Shown in pieces: positions 44,904 to 53,416 of a stretch of 64,000 nucleotides of DNA. Origin of the DNA: Thermogemmatispora sp042408735. Lineage in GTDB: Bacteria; Chloroflexota; Ktedonobacteria; Ktedonobacterales; Ktedonobacteraceae. Below the pieces are notes generated by a model that had not been told where the DNA came from, made no database searches, and saw nothing but the letters and a program-made list of their open reading frames with translations. The first letter of the stretch is position 1. The number at the start of each line of letters is the position of its first letter. The position numbers and the translations under genes are program-made. The DNA is taken from contig NZ_JBHOQV010000128.1 in NCBI RefSeq assembly GCF_042408735.1, positions 1 through 64,000 on the forward strand, given 5' to 3'.

Positions 44904-46859
44904 TCAGCCCAGGGCGTAGATCGCTAGATTAGTGTAGACCACGTTGGCATCGTTGTCGCCCGGCGTAGCCAGGAAGGCGATATTGCCTTGCGCGTAGGTA
45001 CTGTCATTGACCGTCGTCAGATAAACGTTGTTGACATAGAAGGAGAGGCTGCTTCCATTAGCAATGATTTGCAGCGTATTCTGTACGCCTGTTCCCGGCC
45101 GGAGAGCAGAGGAGCTGGCCCAGTCGGCGAAGGGTTGTGCGAAGCCCCCGTCGAATCTGGCAAGCCGATAGCGGCCCTGACTATCGACCTCGAAAAGGTA
45201 ACCTGAGAAGAGATTGAAGACGTTTGGACCCAGGCGCACAACAACCCCGCCCGAGGCGCCACTGAGAATCTTCATCTGCACACTGAGGGCGATATTCCCG
45301 TAGCTATAGTTCGCCTCATGACAGAGACGCTGCGTTGTTGTCAGACTGACAGCCTGCACGACGTGGTAGCCGTCGCCTCCAAAGAGACAGTGGCTGCTGC
45401 GGTCCCAATTTGCCTGGCTGGTTGCCGGGTTATCGGCACTGGTCAGAGCGTCGCTATAGACCAACCTGCCGGCGGTGGCGGTCTGCCAGACGGCGGCGGT
45501 AGCCGTGGCCTGGGCCTGGACGGTGGCAGTAGCACCGGCAATGGCCGTCTGTGTCGCCTGGGCCTGGGCCGCGGCGGTAGCCGTGGCCTGCGTCTGGGCC
45601 GTGGCAGTCAGATCAGGTGTGGCTGTGGGCGTCGGCTGCTGTTCGCTTGTCTGACCACTGGTGGCCGTGGGCCTTCCGTTGGTTCCCTGCGGTGATGAGG
45701 AGAAGAAAGCCAGCGCTAAGGGAATCGAGACCACGAGGAGCAAGACGAGCGCCAGGGTGACCACAAGCAAACTCCGCCGCGTGGAGGAGGCCCTTGGGGG
45801 TTGCCCATAGCCAGGATAGCCTGTGCCTGTTGGGAGGCCTGCCGCCGGAAAACTGGCTGACTGCGCCACCGGATAAGAAGTTGGTTGAGGAGCCACCGGC
45901 GCGTGCACGCTACCCATACTGCGCAGGACCAGCGGCTGAGGCGCTCCCCCAGCTCCCGCGTTATAGGTGCTGGCCTGGGCCCAGTCCTGGTAGTGCTGGG
46001 CTGTGGCTCCCTTGGTTGCGGCCCGGCTGCTGCTGGCAACTGCCTGACAGAAAGCTTCGGCCAGCTCGCTGGCGCTGCCATAGCGCAGCTCTGGTCGCTT
46101 CTCCAGTCCCTTAAGGATCACCTGTTCAACTGCGGGGCTGAGGTGGGAGACGTAGAGATGGGGCGGAGGGGGCGGCTTGCTGATGTGCATCGTGACGACC
46201 GCGATCGGATTCTCGGCGCTGAAGGGCAGGCGCCCGGTGACCATTTCGAAGAGCAGGACGCCGAGCGAGTAGAGGTCGCTGCGCACGTTGGCCCGGTTGT
46301 CTCCCTCGAACAACTCCGGCGCAACGTATTCGACGGTCCCAAGCACGTTCCCGGTGCTGGTGAGCTGGGTGGCGTCGCTGGTGGTGCGCGCGATGCCAAA
46401 ATCGGAGAGGTAGCAGTGCCCCTCGGCATCCAGGAGCACGTTGGAAGACTTGATGTCGCGATGGATGATCCCCTGACGATGGATATAGTCGAGGGCAGCG
46501 GCTATCTCGCGCAGGCTGCGACAGACCTCGCTGAGGGGAAGCGGCCCCTGCCGGATACGCGCCCGCAGCGTTCCTCCCTCCATAAATGGCATCACGATGT
46601 AATACCAGGTCAGGCCGTCGATCTGACCCGAGCCGGTGTCATAAATCGGCACCAGATGCTCGTGTTTGAGTGCAGCCATCAGGCGCGCCTCGCGGATAAA
46701 GCGCCGCAGCAGCTCCTCGTCCTCGCGCTTGAAGATCTTGATCGCCACGGTACGCTCAACCGCCAAGTCATAGCCCTCATAGACGTCGGCCATGCCGCCT
46801 TTGCCAATGAGCCGGCGCAATTCATATCGATCGAGGGTTTTCCCCTCCAGACCTGCCAT
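44904..46859 (-). CDS. Membrane Ser/Thr protein kinase with extracellular LamG-like domain
   Basis: The 651-aa protein has a PknB-type kinase domain (residues about 12-270: LIGKGGMADVYEG, VAIKIFK, catalytic IIHRDIKSSN, DFG in LSDFGIAR), a Pro/Tyr/Ala juxtamembrane region, one membrane helix near 363-385, a Thr/Ala/Gln repeat stalk and a C-terminal concanavalin/LamG-like domain (SGGVVVRLGPNVFNLFSGYLF). All key kinase residues are present. The outer domain probably senses a glycan or wall component. It follows the TPR and AAA genes on the same strand (101-base gap), suggesting a shared pathway. Confidence 0.93.
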   Translation of the reverse strand: MAGLEGKTLDRYELRRLIGKGGMADVYEGYDLAVERTVAIKIFKREDEELLRRFIREARLMAALKHEHLVPIYDTGSGQIDGLTWYYIVMPFMEGGTLRARIRQGPLPLSEVCRSLREIAAALDYIHRQGIIHRDIKSSNVLLDAEGHCYLSDFGIARTTSDATQLTSTGNVLGTVEYVAPELFEGDNRANVRSDLYSLGVLLFEMVTGRLPFSAENPIAVVTMHISKPPPPPHLYVSHLSPAVEQVILKGLEKRPELRYGSASELAEAFCQAVASSSRAATKGATAQHYQDWAQASTYNAGAGGAPQPLVLRSMGSVHAPVAPQPTSYPVAQSASFPAAGLPTGTGYPGYGQPPRASSTRRSLLVVTLALVLLLVVSIPLALAFFSSSPQGTNGRPTATSGQTSEQQPTPTATPDLTATAQTQATATAAAQAQATQTAIAGATATVQAQATATAAVWQTATAGRLVYSDALTSADNPATSQANWDRSSHCLFGGDGYHVVQAVSLTTTQRLCHEANYSYGNIALSVQMKILSGASGGVVVRLGPNVFNLFSGYLFEVDSQGRYRLARFDGGFAQPFADWASSSALRPGTGVQNTLQIIANGSSLSFYVNNVYLTTVNDSTYAQGNIAFLATPGDNDANVVYTNLAIYALG

Positions 46860-46960
46860 GCATCTTCTCCCGATTTAAGTCTCACGGTCTCGGTTAATTC
46901 TATCCCGCCCGTCGCCAGGTGGCATCTCCCTATAGATACAACGGTTGACCCTCCCGTTCG

Positions 46961-47974
46961 TTACTTGATCCAGCCTCGCTTGATAAGAAAAAGCAGTAGC
47001 GGGGCCATGACCGCACGGTAGAGCAAAAGGAAGCCATAGGGAGAGACGATGAAAAAGCCGAGACAAAGGAGGATCAAGGATATGTTCGACAGCAGCGGGT
47101 TCCTACTCGCGAGAGAGGAATCGGAGAGGGCCCTGGTGAGAGAGAGTAGCAGCCTTCCTGCGATGCAGGTAAACAGGGAGGCGGCCAGGCCGACGCCAAG
47201 TCTCAGGCCCTGGGAGGCTTGCCGGAGAAAGGCGCGATAGCTGACGATTGGCCGATAGAGGGGGTGGGCCGCGCGGATGGCTTTCAGCAGCCGCTTCTGT
47301 GTCTGTTTGTCGTTGGGGTCCAGGCGAATAGCTTCCTTAAGGACGTGCAGAGCCTCCTGTGGCTGTACCTGTCTATGGAGCAAGAAGTCGCCGTAGTCGC
47401 TGAGGATCGTCGCATCCTGGGGGGCGAGTGCCAGGGCGCGGCGATAGGCCTGGGCTGCCAGTGCCAGGTTGCCATCGGCAATGGCCTGCCTGGCAAGCAA
47501 TGCCTGGATCTGGGCATCCTCGGGATCAAGTTCAACGGCCTTATAGACATAGGGGCGCGCTTCGTCTGCCAGAGGCACCGGATAGGAGAGGTAGATCGCT
47601 CCGAGAAAGTAGTAGGGCCAGGGGTGGCTGGGATCAAGCGCTATCGCCCTTTGAAACTCGGCCCGAGCCGACGAGAGTTGCAGCCTCCTGCGCAAGATCA
47701 TCCCGTAGAGCAGATGCAAGGCACAGGATTGCGGGTCAAGCCGCAAAGCCGCCCGCACAGCTTGCTCAGCCTGGGCAAGGTCCTTATTCCGCAGAGCGGC
47801 TATGGCCATCAGGGTGAGCGCTCCTGTGTTCTCAGGCTGGGCCTGCAAGACACGGGCGATAAACTCCATCGCTAACTGGGGACGATCGATGTTCAGAGCA
47901 GCGATGGCTTTCTTATAGTATTCGCGCGTAAACCCGTTGGGGCTTGCCTGAAAGTCCTTTTCCTGCTCCGTCAT
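46961..47974 (-). CDS. TPR-repeat protein with C-terminal membrane segments
   Basis: The 337-aa protein has several TPR units (about residues 20-230; LNIDRPQLAMEFIARVLQAQPENTGALTLMA is typical) followed by two membrane segments near the C-terminus (ISLILLCLGFFIVSPYGFLLLY). The ATG at 47974 lies two bases after the stop of the AAA gene; a GTG at 47983 would overlap that stop. TPRs suggest a scaffold holding partners at the membrane. Confidence 0.85.
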   Translation of the reverse strand: MTEQEKDFQASPNGFTREYYKKAIAALNIDRPQLAMEFIARVLQAQPENTGALTLMAIAALRNKDLAQAEQAVRAALRLDPQSCALHLLYGMILRRRLQLSSARAEFQRAIALDPSHPWPYYFLGAIYLSYPVPLADEARPYVYKAVELDPEDAQIQALLARQAIADGNLALAAQAYRRALALAPQDATILSDYGDFLLHRQVQPQEALHVLKEAIRLDPNDKQTQKRLLKAIRAAHPLYRPIVSYRAFLRQASQGLRLGVGLAASLFTCIAGRLLLSLTRALSDSSLASRNPLLSNISLILLCLGFFIVSPYGFLLLYRAVMAPLLLFLIKRGWIK

Positions 47975-47976
47975 AA

Positions 47977-49326
47977 TTACCACTTTGTCTTCTGCAGAAA
48001 GCGAACCACGTCGTCGTAGAAGCCTCCCTCGTTGCTATAGGTAGCGTAGTTTTTGGCGGTGGCGAACCATTCGAGGGTCGAGGGACGGACCTCTTTGAGG
48101 GCGGCCTGGAGGTCGGCGGTGCGCAGGGGACGCGGCTTCCCGGTCTTGAGCGCTTCGCTGAGCACGGCATCTGTGGCGCGCTCGCAGACGGCTCGGATAT
48201 CGGCGCCGGAGAATTTCTCCATCTGCCGGGCGAGCTGCAGGTAATCGATGGCCTCGGTCGGTTTGTCGCTCATATGGATGCGCAAAATCTCGCGGCGTGC
48301 CTCCAGATCGGGGGGTGGCACAAAGATGATGCGGTCGAAGCGCCCGGGCCGTCGCAGGGAACTATCGACGAACCAGGGACTATTGGTAGCTCCCAGGACC
48401 AGAATCTCGCTGTTGTTTGCGGTGATGCTGTCCAGTTCGAGCAGGAGCTGATTGGTCAGAACGCGCTGGCCGTGATGGCGCATTTGCTGCCGGCTCCCTC
48501 CAAGGGCGTCTAGCTCGTCGATGAAGATGATCGCCGGCCGATGACGTCGCGCCAGCTCGAAGATGCCATGAAGATTCTTCTCGCTATTCCCAATGTACAT
48601 GTCAAGAATGTCATGGATGGCGATGGGAAGAAAGTGACACTGGCTTTCACCAGCCGCCGCCCTGGCAAGAAGGGTCTTCCCACAGCCGGGCGGTCCATAG
48701 AGCAGGATACCGCCACCGATGCCTCTCCCAAAGCGGCGGAAGAGGTCCGGATGTTGAAGCGGATAGAGAATCTGCATACGAATCTGCTCTTTGACTTCCT
48801 CCAGACCACCAACATCCTTGAAGCTGATATTGGGCCGCTCGACTAGCCCTTGATCGCTCTCCCCTCGCTCCTCCGCCTCACTGAAGCGGAGAAGACGCAG
48901 CCTCGGTCGAAGCGGCGCGCCTTGTCTGAGCAGTTCCTCCTCGTAGATGCTGTCTGCCAGGCTTTCATCGAGGCCAAGGGCCTGCTCGTAGTAGTAGACG
49001 GCGCGCTGATACTCCTTGCGCGCGAGGGCGTTCCTGGAGAGCAGCAGGTAGATCTCGGGGGTGGCTTGCTGGGCCAGGGCAGTCTGCAGGAATTGCTCCG
49101 CACGTTCGAACTCGCCGCGCTGCTGATAGGCCCTCCCGAGCTGTACCCGGCTCGCCTGGTCGTTGCTGCGCTCTAGCACCGCCTGGAACTGCTCGATGGC
49201 TTCCTCGATGCGGCCCAGTCGGAGCAGCAGCTCTGCCAGATGCCTGCGAAGAGGTACGTTCTCGGGACTGACGGCCAGTGCCTCTTTTAATGCAGCAATG
49301 GTGCGCTCGTCTTCCTGATACGTCAT
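47977..49326 (-). CDS. TPR-AAA+ ATPase
   Basis: The 449-aa protein has N-terminal TPRs (residues about 10-130) and one AAA+ module of the classic FtsH/VPS4-like clade: Walker A GPPGCGKT near residue 215, Walker B IIFIDELDAL, sensor and Arg-finger segment SSLRRPGRFDR, and an AAA lid. All catalytic residues look intact. TPR-AAA fusions of this type are found in Chloroflexi and cyanobacteria without a firmly known role. It is coupled to the TPR membrane gene. Confidence 0.88.
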   Translation of the reverse strand: MTYQEDERTIAALKEALAVSPENVPLRRHLAELLLRLGRIEEAIEQFQAVLERSNDQASRVQLGRAYQQRGEFERAEQFLQTALAQQATPEIYLLLSRNALARKEYQRAVYYYEQALGLDESLADSIYEEELLRQGAPLRPRLRLLRFSEAEERGESDQGLVERPNISFKDVGGLEEVKEQIRMQILYPLQHPDLFRRFGRGIGGGILLYGPPGCGKTLLARAAAGESQCHFLPIAIHDILDMYIGNSEKNLHGIFELARRHRPAIIFIDELDALGGSRQQMRHHGQRVLTNQLLLELDSITANNSEILVLGATNSPWFVDSSLRRPGRFDRIIFVPPPDLEARREILRIHMSDKPTEAIDYLQLARQMEKFSGADIRAVCERATDAVLSEALKTGKPRPLRTADLQAALKEVRPSTLEWFATAKNYATYSNEGGFYDDVVRFLQKTKW

Positions 49327-49735
49327 TGCCTTCTCTATCTCGCTGAATCGTGGACTGTCAGGGTAGCAAAACCTTCTTCTCTTTCTCTGGGAGATGACCT
49401 ATGCCGAGGCAGCTTGTCTGGTCTCTTCTCCATCTTACCCAACTGTATGCCCCACTGCGCCGCTGGCAGCTTTGCCTGTGCCATGATAAACTCTTGCCAG
49501 CTTTTGCTCCCTGAGACGCGCCTGCTCGGTCATATCCCTGTTAACTTTAGCAGCTCTGTTGCTGAGATGCAAGAGCGGGGAACTTTCAAGCTCCTGATCC
49601 TGGACTGGAGCCGCCTGAGATTGACCTCTGTCTGGGGATGCCGCGTTCCTGACTGACTGGCTGGCTGGCTGGCTGCATGACGAAACGCTGTGGCTGTCGC
49701 TCTCGTCGGGAGAGCGAGCAGAGTAGGCGCGGTGG
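49327..49735. other. Intergenic region
   Basis: No gene is supported. A GGCT tetranucleotide tract occurs at about 49656-49674. No promoter for the AAA gene could be assigned with good spacing. Confidence 0.5.
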
Positions 49736-49764
49736 GCGTAGGCTGCTTTTCAGGCAGCCTACGC
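49736..49764 (-). repeat. Hairpin overlapping the stop codon of the LysM-type gene
   Basis: GCGTAGGCTGC and GCAGCCTACGC form a perfect 11-bp stem with a 7-base loop; the stop codon (49759-49761) lies inside one arm. No T-run follows. Confidence 0.7.
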
Positions 49765-50778
49765 TCGCACGTAGATCTGCTGCTGCTCGTCGTAGCGGTA
49801 GACCGCGTTGCCTTTGTGGAAGGTCAGGTTGCCGTGGGCGTCCAGGGTGAGCCAAAGGAGGACGCGGGTGCCCTGGGGGAAATGCAGAGGAAGCTTCCAG
49901 TGATCAAGGCTGCTTGGCCCCACAACGCCCAGCAGCCAGGCCCCTCCGTCGTCGTCAATGGTGTTGGGCTGGAAAGCATCGCAGGAAGGCGAGTGCTCGT
50001 CGTAAGTGTCGTCGATCTGAATCTGGCAGGCGTGCAGGGTGGCACCGTTGAGCGAGGTCTGAGGACTGGCATAGGGGTAGGTGCTCATCCCCGCTACGTG
50101 GGCCAATGGATAGGTGGCAAAGGCCCAGATCCAGGAGCCGTTTTGTACGGGCAGCGTGGTGGTCGCGTCAACGTTGACTTCTACGCCGGGGGCGATACGC
50201 ACCTGCATAGTGCATCCCTGGGAGCAGTCGATGCCCTGGTCTGGCGGCGTCGGCACAGGAATGAGCGGCGTCGGCAGAACCTGGGGCGGCGTGACGGGCC
50301 GCGCCTTGAGGATGATGCCACCGAGGGCCATCAAGGGATACTGCGGTGAGAGGCGGATGACCATCCCCGGCTGAAGCTTGTGGCAGTCTTTGCCGATGGC
50401 CGCACTTAAGGCCCGCACGGTCTCAGGCTTGGCATCGCTGAAGATCTGACTGGCGTCAGCCATGTGCATTTGAACGGTCAGAATCTCGTCGCAGTTGTCC
50501 CCTTCCTGAACGGTGTAGAGCAGGGAACCCGGCTGCGGCAAGGCCCGCGCAAAGGCCGGATAGGGCGTCGGCACCGGGGTCGCCGGTATCCCAAGCGCGT
50601 AAAAAAAGCCGCTGATGGCCGGCATGATGCGGTCCCCCAGGCGGAAGCTATAGCCGAAAACGGGAGTAACAATAGCTCCAAACAAAATCAGGAGCAGCAG
50701 CAGCTTCCAGGGTACAAGACGCAAAAGCGAGCGCAATGTGTCGCTTGCTCGCGGGCGTGAAGGCATGCGACTGGCCAT
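49759..50778 (-). CDS. Membrane-anchored LysM-like extracellular protein
   Basis: The 339-aa protein has one N-terminal membrane segment (WKLLLLLILFGAIVTPVFGY, about residues 24-43), a Pro-rich linker, a LysM-like segment (LLYTVQEGDNCDEIL...KLQPGMVIRL) near residues 85-145 and a C-terminal beta-rich domain with paired Cys (CSQGCTMQV; ACQIQIDD; SPSCDAF). LysM modules bind peptidoglycan or chitin; the Cys in this copy may form a disulfide. The C-terminal domain is not recognised. It stands alone with its own -10 box. Confidence 0.75.
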   Translation of the reverse strand: MASRMPSRPRASDTLRSLLRLVPWKLLLLLILFGAIVTPVFGYSFRLGDRIMPAISGFFYALGIPATPVPTPYPAFARALPQPGSLLYTVQEGDNCDEILTVQMHMADASQIFSDAKPETVRALSAAIGKDCHKLQPGMVIRLSPQYPLMALGGIILKARPVTPPQVLPTPLIPVPTPPDQGIDCSQGCTMQVRIAPGVEVNVDATTTLPVQNGSWIWAFATYPLAHVAGMSTYPYASPQTSLNGATLHACQIQIDDTYDEHSPSCDAFQPNTIDDDGGAWLLGVVGPSSLDHWKLPLHFPQGTRVLLWLTLDAHGNLTFHKGNAVYRYDEQQQIYVRA

Positions 50779-50799
50779 AAGGTGCTCTTCCCCTCACTT

Positions 50800-50829
50800 C
50801 ATGCCGTCTCTTGGCATGCTGCTATTATA
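50800..50829 (-). promoter_or_regulatory. -10 box and inverted repeat upstream of the LysM-type gene
   Basis: TATAAT on the minus strand (50829-50824) has no good -35. CATGCC/GGCATG (50800-50818) forms an inverted repeat at the predicted start point. Confidence 0.45.
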
Positions 50830-51065
50830 GCAAGACGGTGCTCTACTGGCTATCGAGGGGGACCGACAGGCTCCTCTGGCAACGGAGGATGACCCCTATT
50901 GTTATTCTACCAGGCGTGCCATGCGAGCGAGGCCAGGCGCTCAAGAGAGGCCGGCCGGTCAGAGGCCCTGCGGAGGAGGGGTAGCTCTGCGGGCAGAGGC
51001 TGGCTGACTGGCCGGCCATGCGAGGGGGCCAGCGCTGGCGACTGCCCGCGCGAGGCCCTGCCTCT

Positions 51066-51956
51066 CTAAGGGAGGATCCAGGTGCCGGTGCGTCCGGCCA
51101 GAGCGCGTCCAATGGCCTGGGGACAGGTGAGTAGAGCCGCGCCGCCACCGCGCTCCAGATAGCGAATGACGGCGCGAATCTTGGTGTGCAGGCGCTGGCT
51201 GGCAAAGTATCCGGCGGCCTCGTGCTGACGCAGCTCGGCGAGGGTGAGCATATCAGGCACCTGATTTCCCCCAGCTTGCTGGGGGAAGAGTGGCACCTTC
51301 TCGGTTGCCGTGGCAATCAGGAAGAGGTCGGCGTTCAGTTGAGTGGCCAGAAAGCTGGCGGCTAGCTCGCTCTGGAGCCTGACCTCCACTGCCTGCAGAC
51401 GTCCCTCTCCGTCGCGCACGACGGGGGTGCTGCCGCCGGCAGCGGCGATGACAATAAAGCCTGCCTGAAGCAGGGCCTTGATGGCTTCCTGCTCTACCAG
51501 CTCCCGCGGCTCGGCCTGTGGCCCATCCCTGGCCTCCAGGCCCTGGCTCGCTGAAGCGCTCGCCTGGGCCTCTGCCTCCCGCCTCACCTCGGCTCCGGCC
51601 GGGCTGACGACGACGCGCGTGAGCAGACAGACACTGCGGCGATTGAGGCCGCGCTGCTGCAGCTCGGCATCGAGCGATGTCTGGATCAGATGGCCTACTC
51701 TCCCCTGAAGCTCCGCCGCGCGACTCGCGGGGAGACAGCGGCTCATGAGCAGCTTCCTCTCAGGGAGCTGCCCGTCCGCTTGCTCGCTCTGGGGGGCATT
51801 GTCATGCGTAATGACAACGCTCCAGCCGTTGACTATCAGGTCGACGCTGTACTTCGCTGATGCGCATATGGCCTCAAGCTGCCCAGGCCCATCCCTGTCT
51901 CCCTCGTCTTCGATGAGTGCGTTACCGCCTATGGCAACAACAGCCAGCTTGCTCAT
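51066..51956 (-). CDS. Divergent carbamate-kinase-like protein
   Basis: The 296-aa protein has the amino-acid kinase fold: VVAIGGNALI at the start, VVITHDNAPQ where carbamate kinases have THGNGPQVG, VIAAAGGSTPVV for the ASGGGG loop, QSELAASFLA for the DKDLA motif and GRTGTWILP at the end. The segment that carries PFY and VPSP motifs in known enzymes is replaced by a low-complexity Ala/Ser/Glu stretch. Several substrate residues are therefore missing, and function as carbamate kinase is doubtful. A conserved Lys (HTKIRAVIRYLE) remains. GAGGAGG lies about 10 bases before the ATG. Last gene of the catabolic cluster. Confidence 0.75.
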   Translation of the reverse strand: MSKLAVVAIGGNALIEDEGDRDGPGQLEAICASAKYSVDLIVNGWSVVITHDNAPQSEQADGQLPERKLLMSRCLPASRAAELQGRVGHLIQTSLDAELQQRGLNRRSVCLLTRVVVSPAGAEVRREAEAQASASASQGLEARDGPQAEPRELVEQEAIKALLQAGFIVIAAAGGSTPVVRDGEGRLQAVEVRLQSELAASFLATQLNADLFLIATATEKVPLFPQQAGGNQVPDMLTLAELRQHEAAGYFASQRLHTKIRAVIRYLERGGGAALLTCPQAIGRALAGRTGTWILP

Positions 51957-52022
51957 TGAACGGGTATCCTCCTCGCTCGGGTAATTCTCTCCGCTGGCCA
52001 GCAAGCATCTGCGGTGGTCTTC

Positions 52023-53264
52023 TCAGGCACTGACCTGCAGCTCCAGGGACTGCAGTCCCTCGGCGCCTCTGGCGAGCGTGACAGGCTCTGCTTCTCGCTG
52101 CTCGATGGCCTCGCCGTCGCGCTGACCGCTGGCCGTGGCGAGTAGGACCACCATCTCGTGGCGTTTGATCTTGTCTTCCTCCAGCAATTGCCGCAGGGCT
52201 GCGTAGGAGGCTGCCCCCGCCGGCTCAACGAAGATGCCGGTCAGGGTTGCCAGCTCCTTGCGGGCCGCCCGCAAAGCCTCCTCGCTGACGGTGATCCCGA
52301 AACCACCGCTCTGGCGCACGTGGCGCAGGGCCATTGCGCCATTGTGTGGTTGGCCGACCGCCAGGCTCTCTATCTGCGTGGTGGGGGCCACGGCCTCGGG
52401 TTGGCGCATAGCCTCATTCTCGAGAGCGCGCACGAAGGCCGGCGCACCTTCTGTCTGTACGGCGATGAGGCGCGGAATTTGACGGACAACCCCAAGCTGG
52501 CGCAGGTCCTCGAAACCGCGATAGATGCCGCTGATCAGACCACCGTCAGCTACAGGGATCAGGATAGCGTCGGGAACTGCATGTCCCAATTGCTCGGCAA
52601 TTTCCAGGCCAACGGTTTTGAGTCCCTCGACCATATAGGGATTGTAGCCGATGTTGACGTTGTACCAGCCGAATTTGCCTGTAGCCTCGACGCTCAGCTC
52701 AAAGGCATCGTCGTAGCTCCCGTCGACGGCAAAGACCTTGGCGCCGCACAGCTGCAAGGTCCCCGCTAGCTTACGAGCGCTGCGCCAGGGCAGCAAAAGC
52801 TGGCAGCTTAGCCCCACTGCTGCCGCCTGCAGGCTCAGCGCCAGGGCGCTGTTGCCTGTGGAGGCACAGATGAGCCTGCGCTCTTCCGGCAGAGCCAGGC
52901 TGGCCGCGACAAAGGCCGCACGGTCGCTATAGGAGCCGCTGGGATTGCGCGTTTCATCCTTCAGCCAGAGGTTGCGCATGTTCAGGTGCTTGCGCAGGCG
53001 CTCTGCCGGATAGAGCGGCGTTCCCCCGACGATCAGCGGCGGCAGGCGATTGCCGTAGGGAATAGGGAGGAAGGGACGGTAGCGCCGGATTGATGGGTCG
53101 CGGCTCTCGGCATGGTAGTTCCAACGAATCTGGTCATAATCGTAATGAACCAAAAGAGTGCCCTGGGGACCGCAGTTCGGGCAAGTGTAGTTCACGCTGC
53201 CCGGGGTATAGCTGCTGCCGCAAAGAACACATTCCAACTTCAGAATATGGCTCGCTAACAGCAT
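52023..53264 (-). CDS. Threonine-synthase-like fold-type II protein lacking the PLP lysine
   Basis: The 413-aa protein has an N-terminal C4 zinc ribbon (CVLCGSS and CPNCG), then a threonine-synthase/ammonia-lyase-like fold: GTPLYPAERLRKHL, STGNSALALSLQAA, VADGGLISGIYRG and EPAGAASYAAL. At the Schiff-base site the usual NPTGSFKDR is NPSGSYSDR, with a Ser codon (AGC) in place of Lys. This would prevent normal PLP catalysis. Length and other motifs are normal, so it is not a random pseudogene. Its role in the cluster is unknown. An AAAGGA site precedes the ATG by 9 bases. Confidence 0.85.
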   Translation of the reverse strand: MLLASHILKLECVLCGSSYTPGSVNYTCPNCGPQGTLLVHYDYDQIRWNYHAESRDPSIRRYRPFLPIPYGNRLPPLIVGGTPLYPAERLRKHLNMRNLWLKDETRNPSGSYSDRAAFVAASLALPEERRLICASTGNSALALSLQAAAVGLSCQLLLPWRSARKLAGTLQLCGAKVFAVDGSYDDAFELSVEATGKFGWYNVNIGYNPYMVEGLKTVGLEIAEQLGHAVPDAILIPVADGGLISGIYRGFEDLRQLGVVRQIPRLIAVQTEGAPAFVRALENEAMRQPEAVAPTTQIESLAVGQPHNGAMALRHVRQSGGFGITVSEEALRAARKELATLTGIFVEPAGAASYAALRQLLEEDKIKRHEMVVLLATASGQRDGEAIEQREAEPVTLARGAEGLQSLELQVSA

Positions 53265-53416
53265 AGAACCTGTCCTTTATGTTATGTAATGCAGTAAAGC
53301 GAGATGAGTAGTAGTGGGCTGGCTGACAAGCGCGGCTCTGGCCGGCTGCCAGTCTTCTTGTTGAAGAGAGAGGAGAGGAAGAGCGTTCTTCCTCCCCCTC
53401 ATACCACCGTTTGCTA

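Noticed and set aside
45885..47021. 378-aa frame opposite the Ser/Thr kinase gene
   Set aside because: Antisense shadow of a clear kinase domain.
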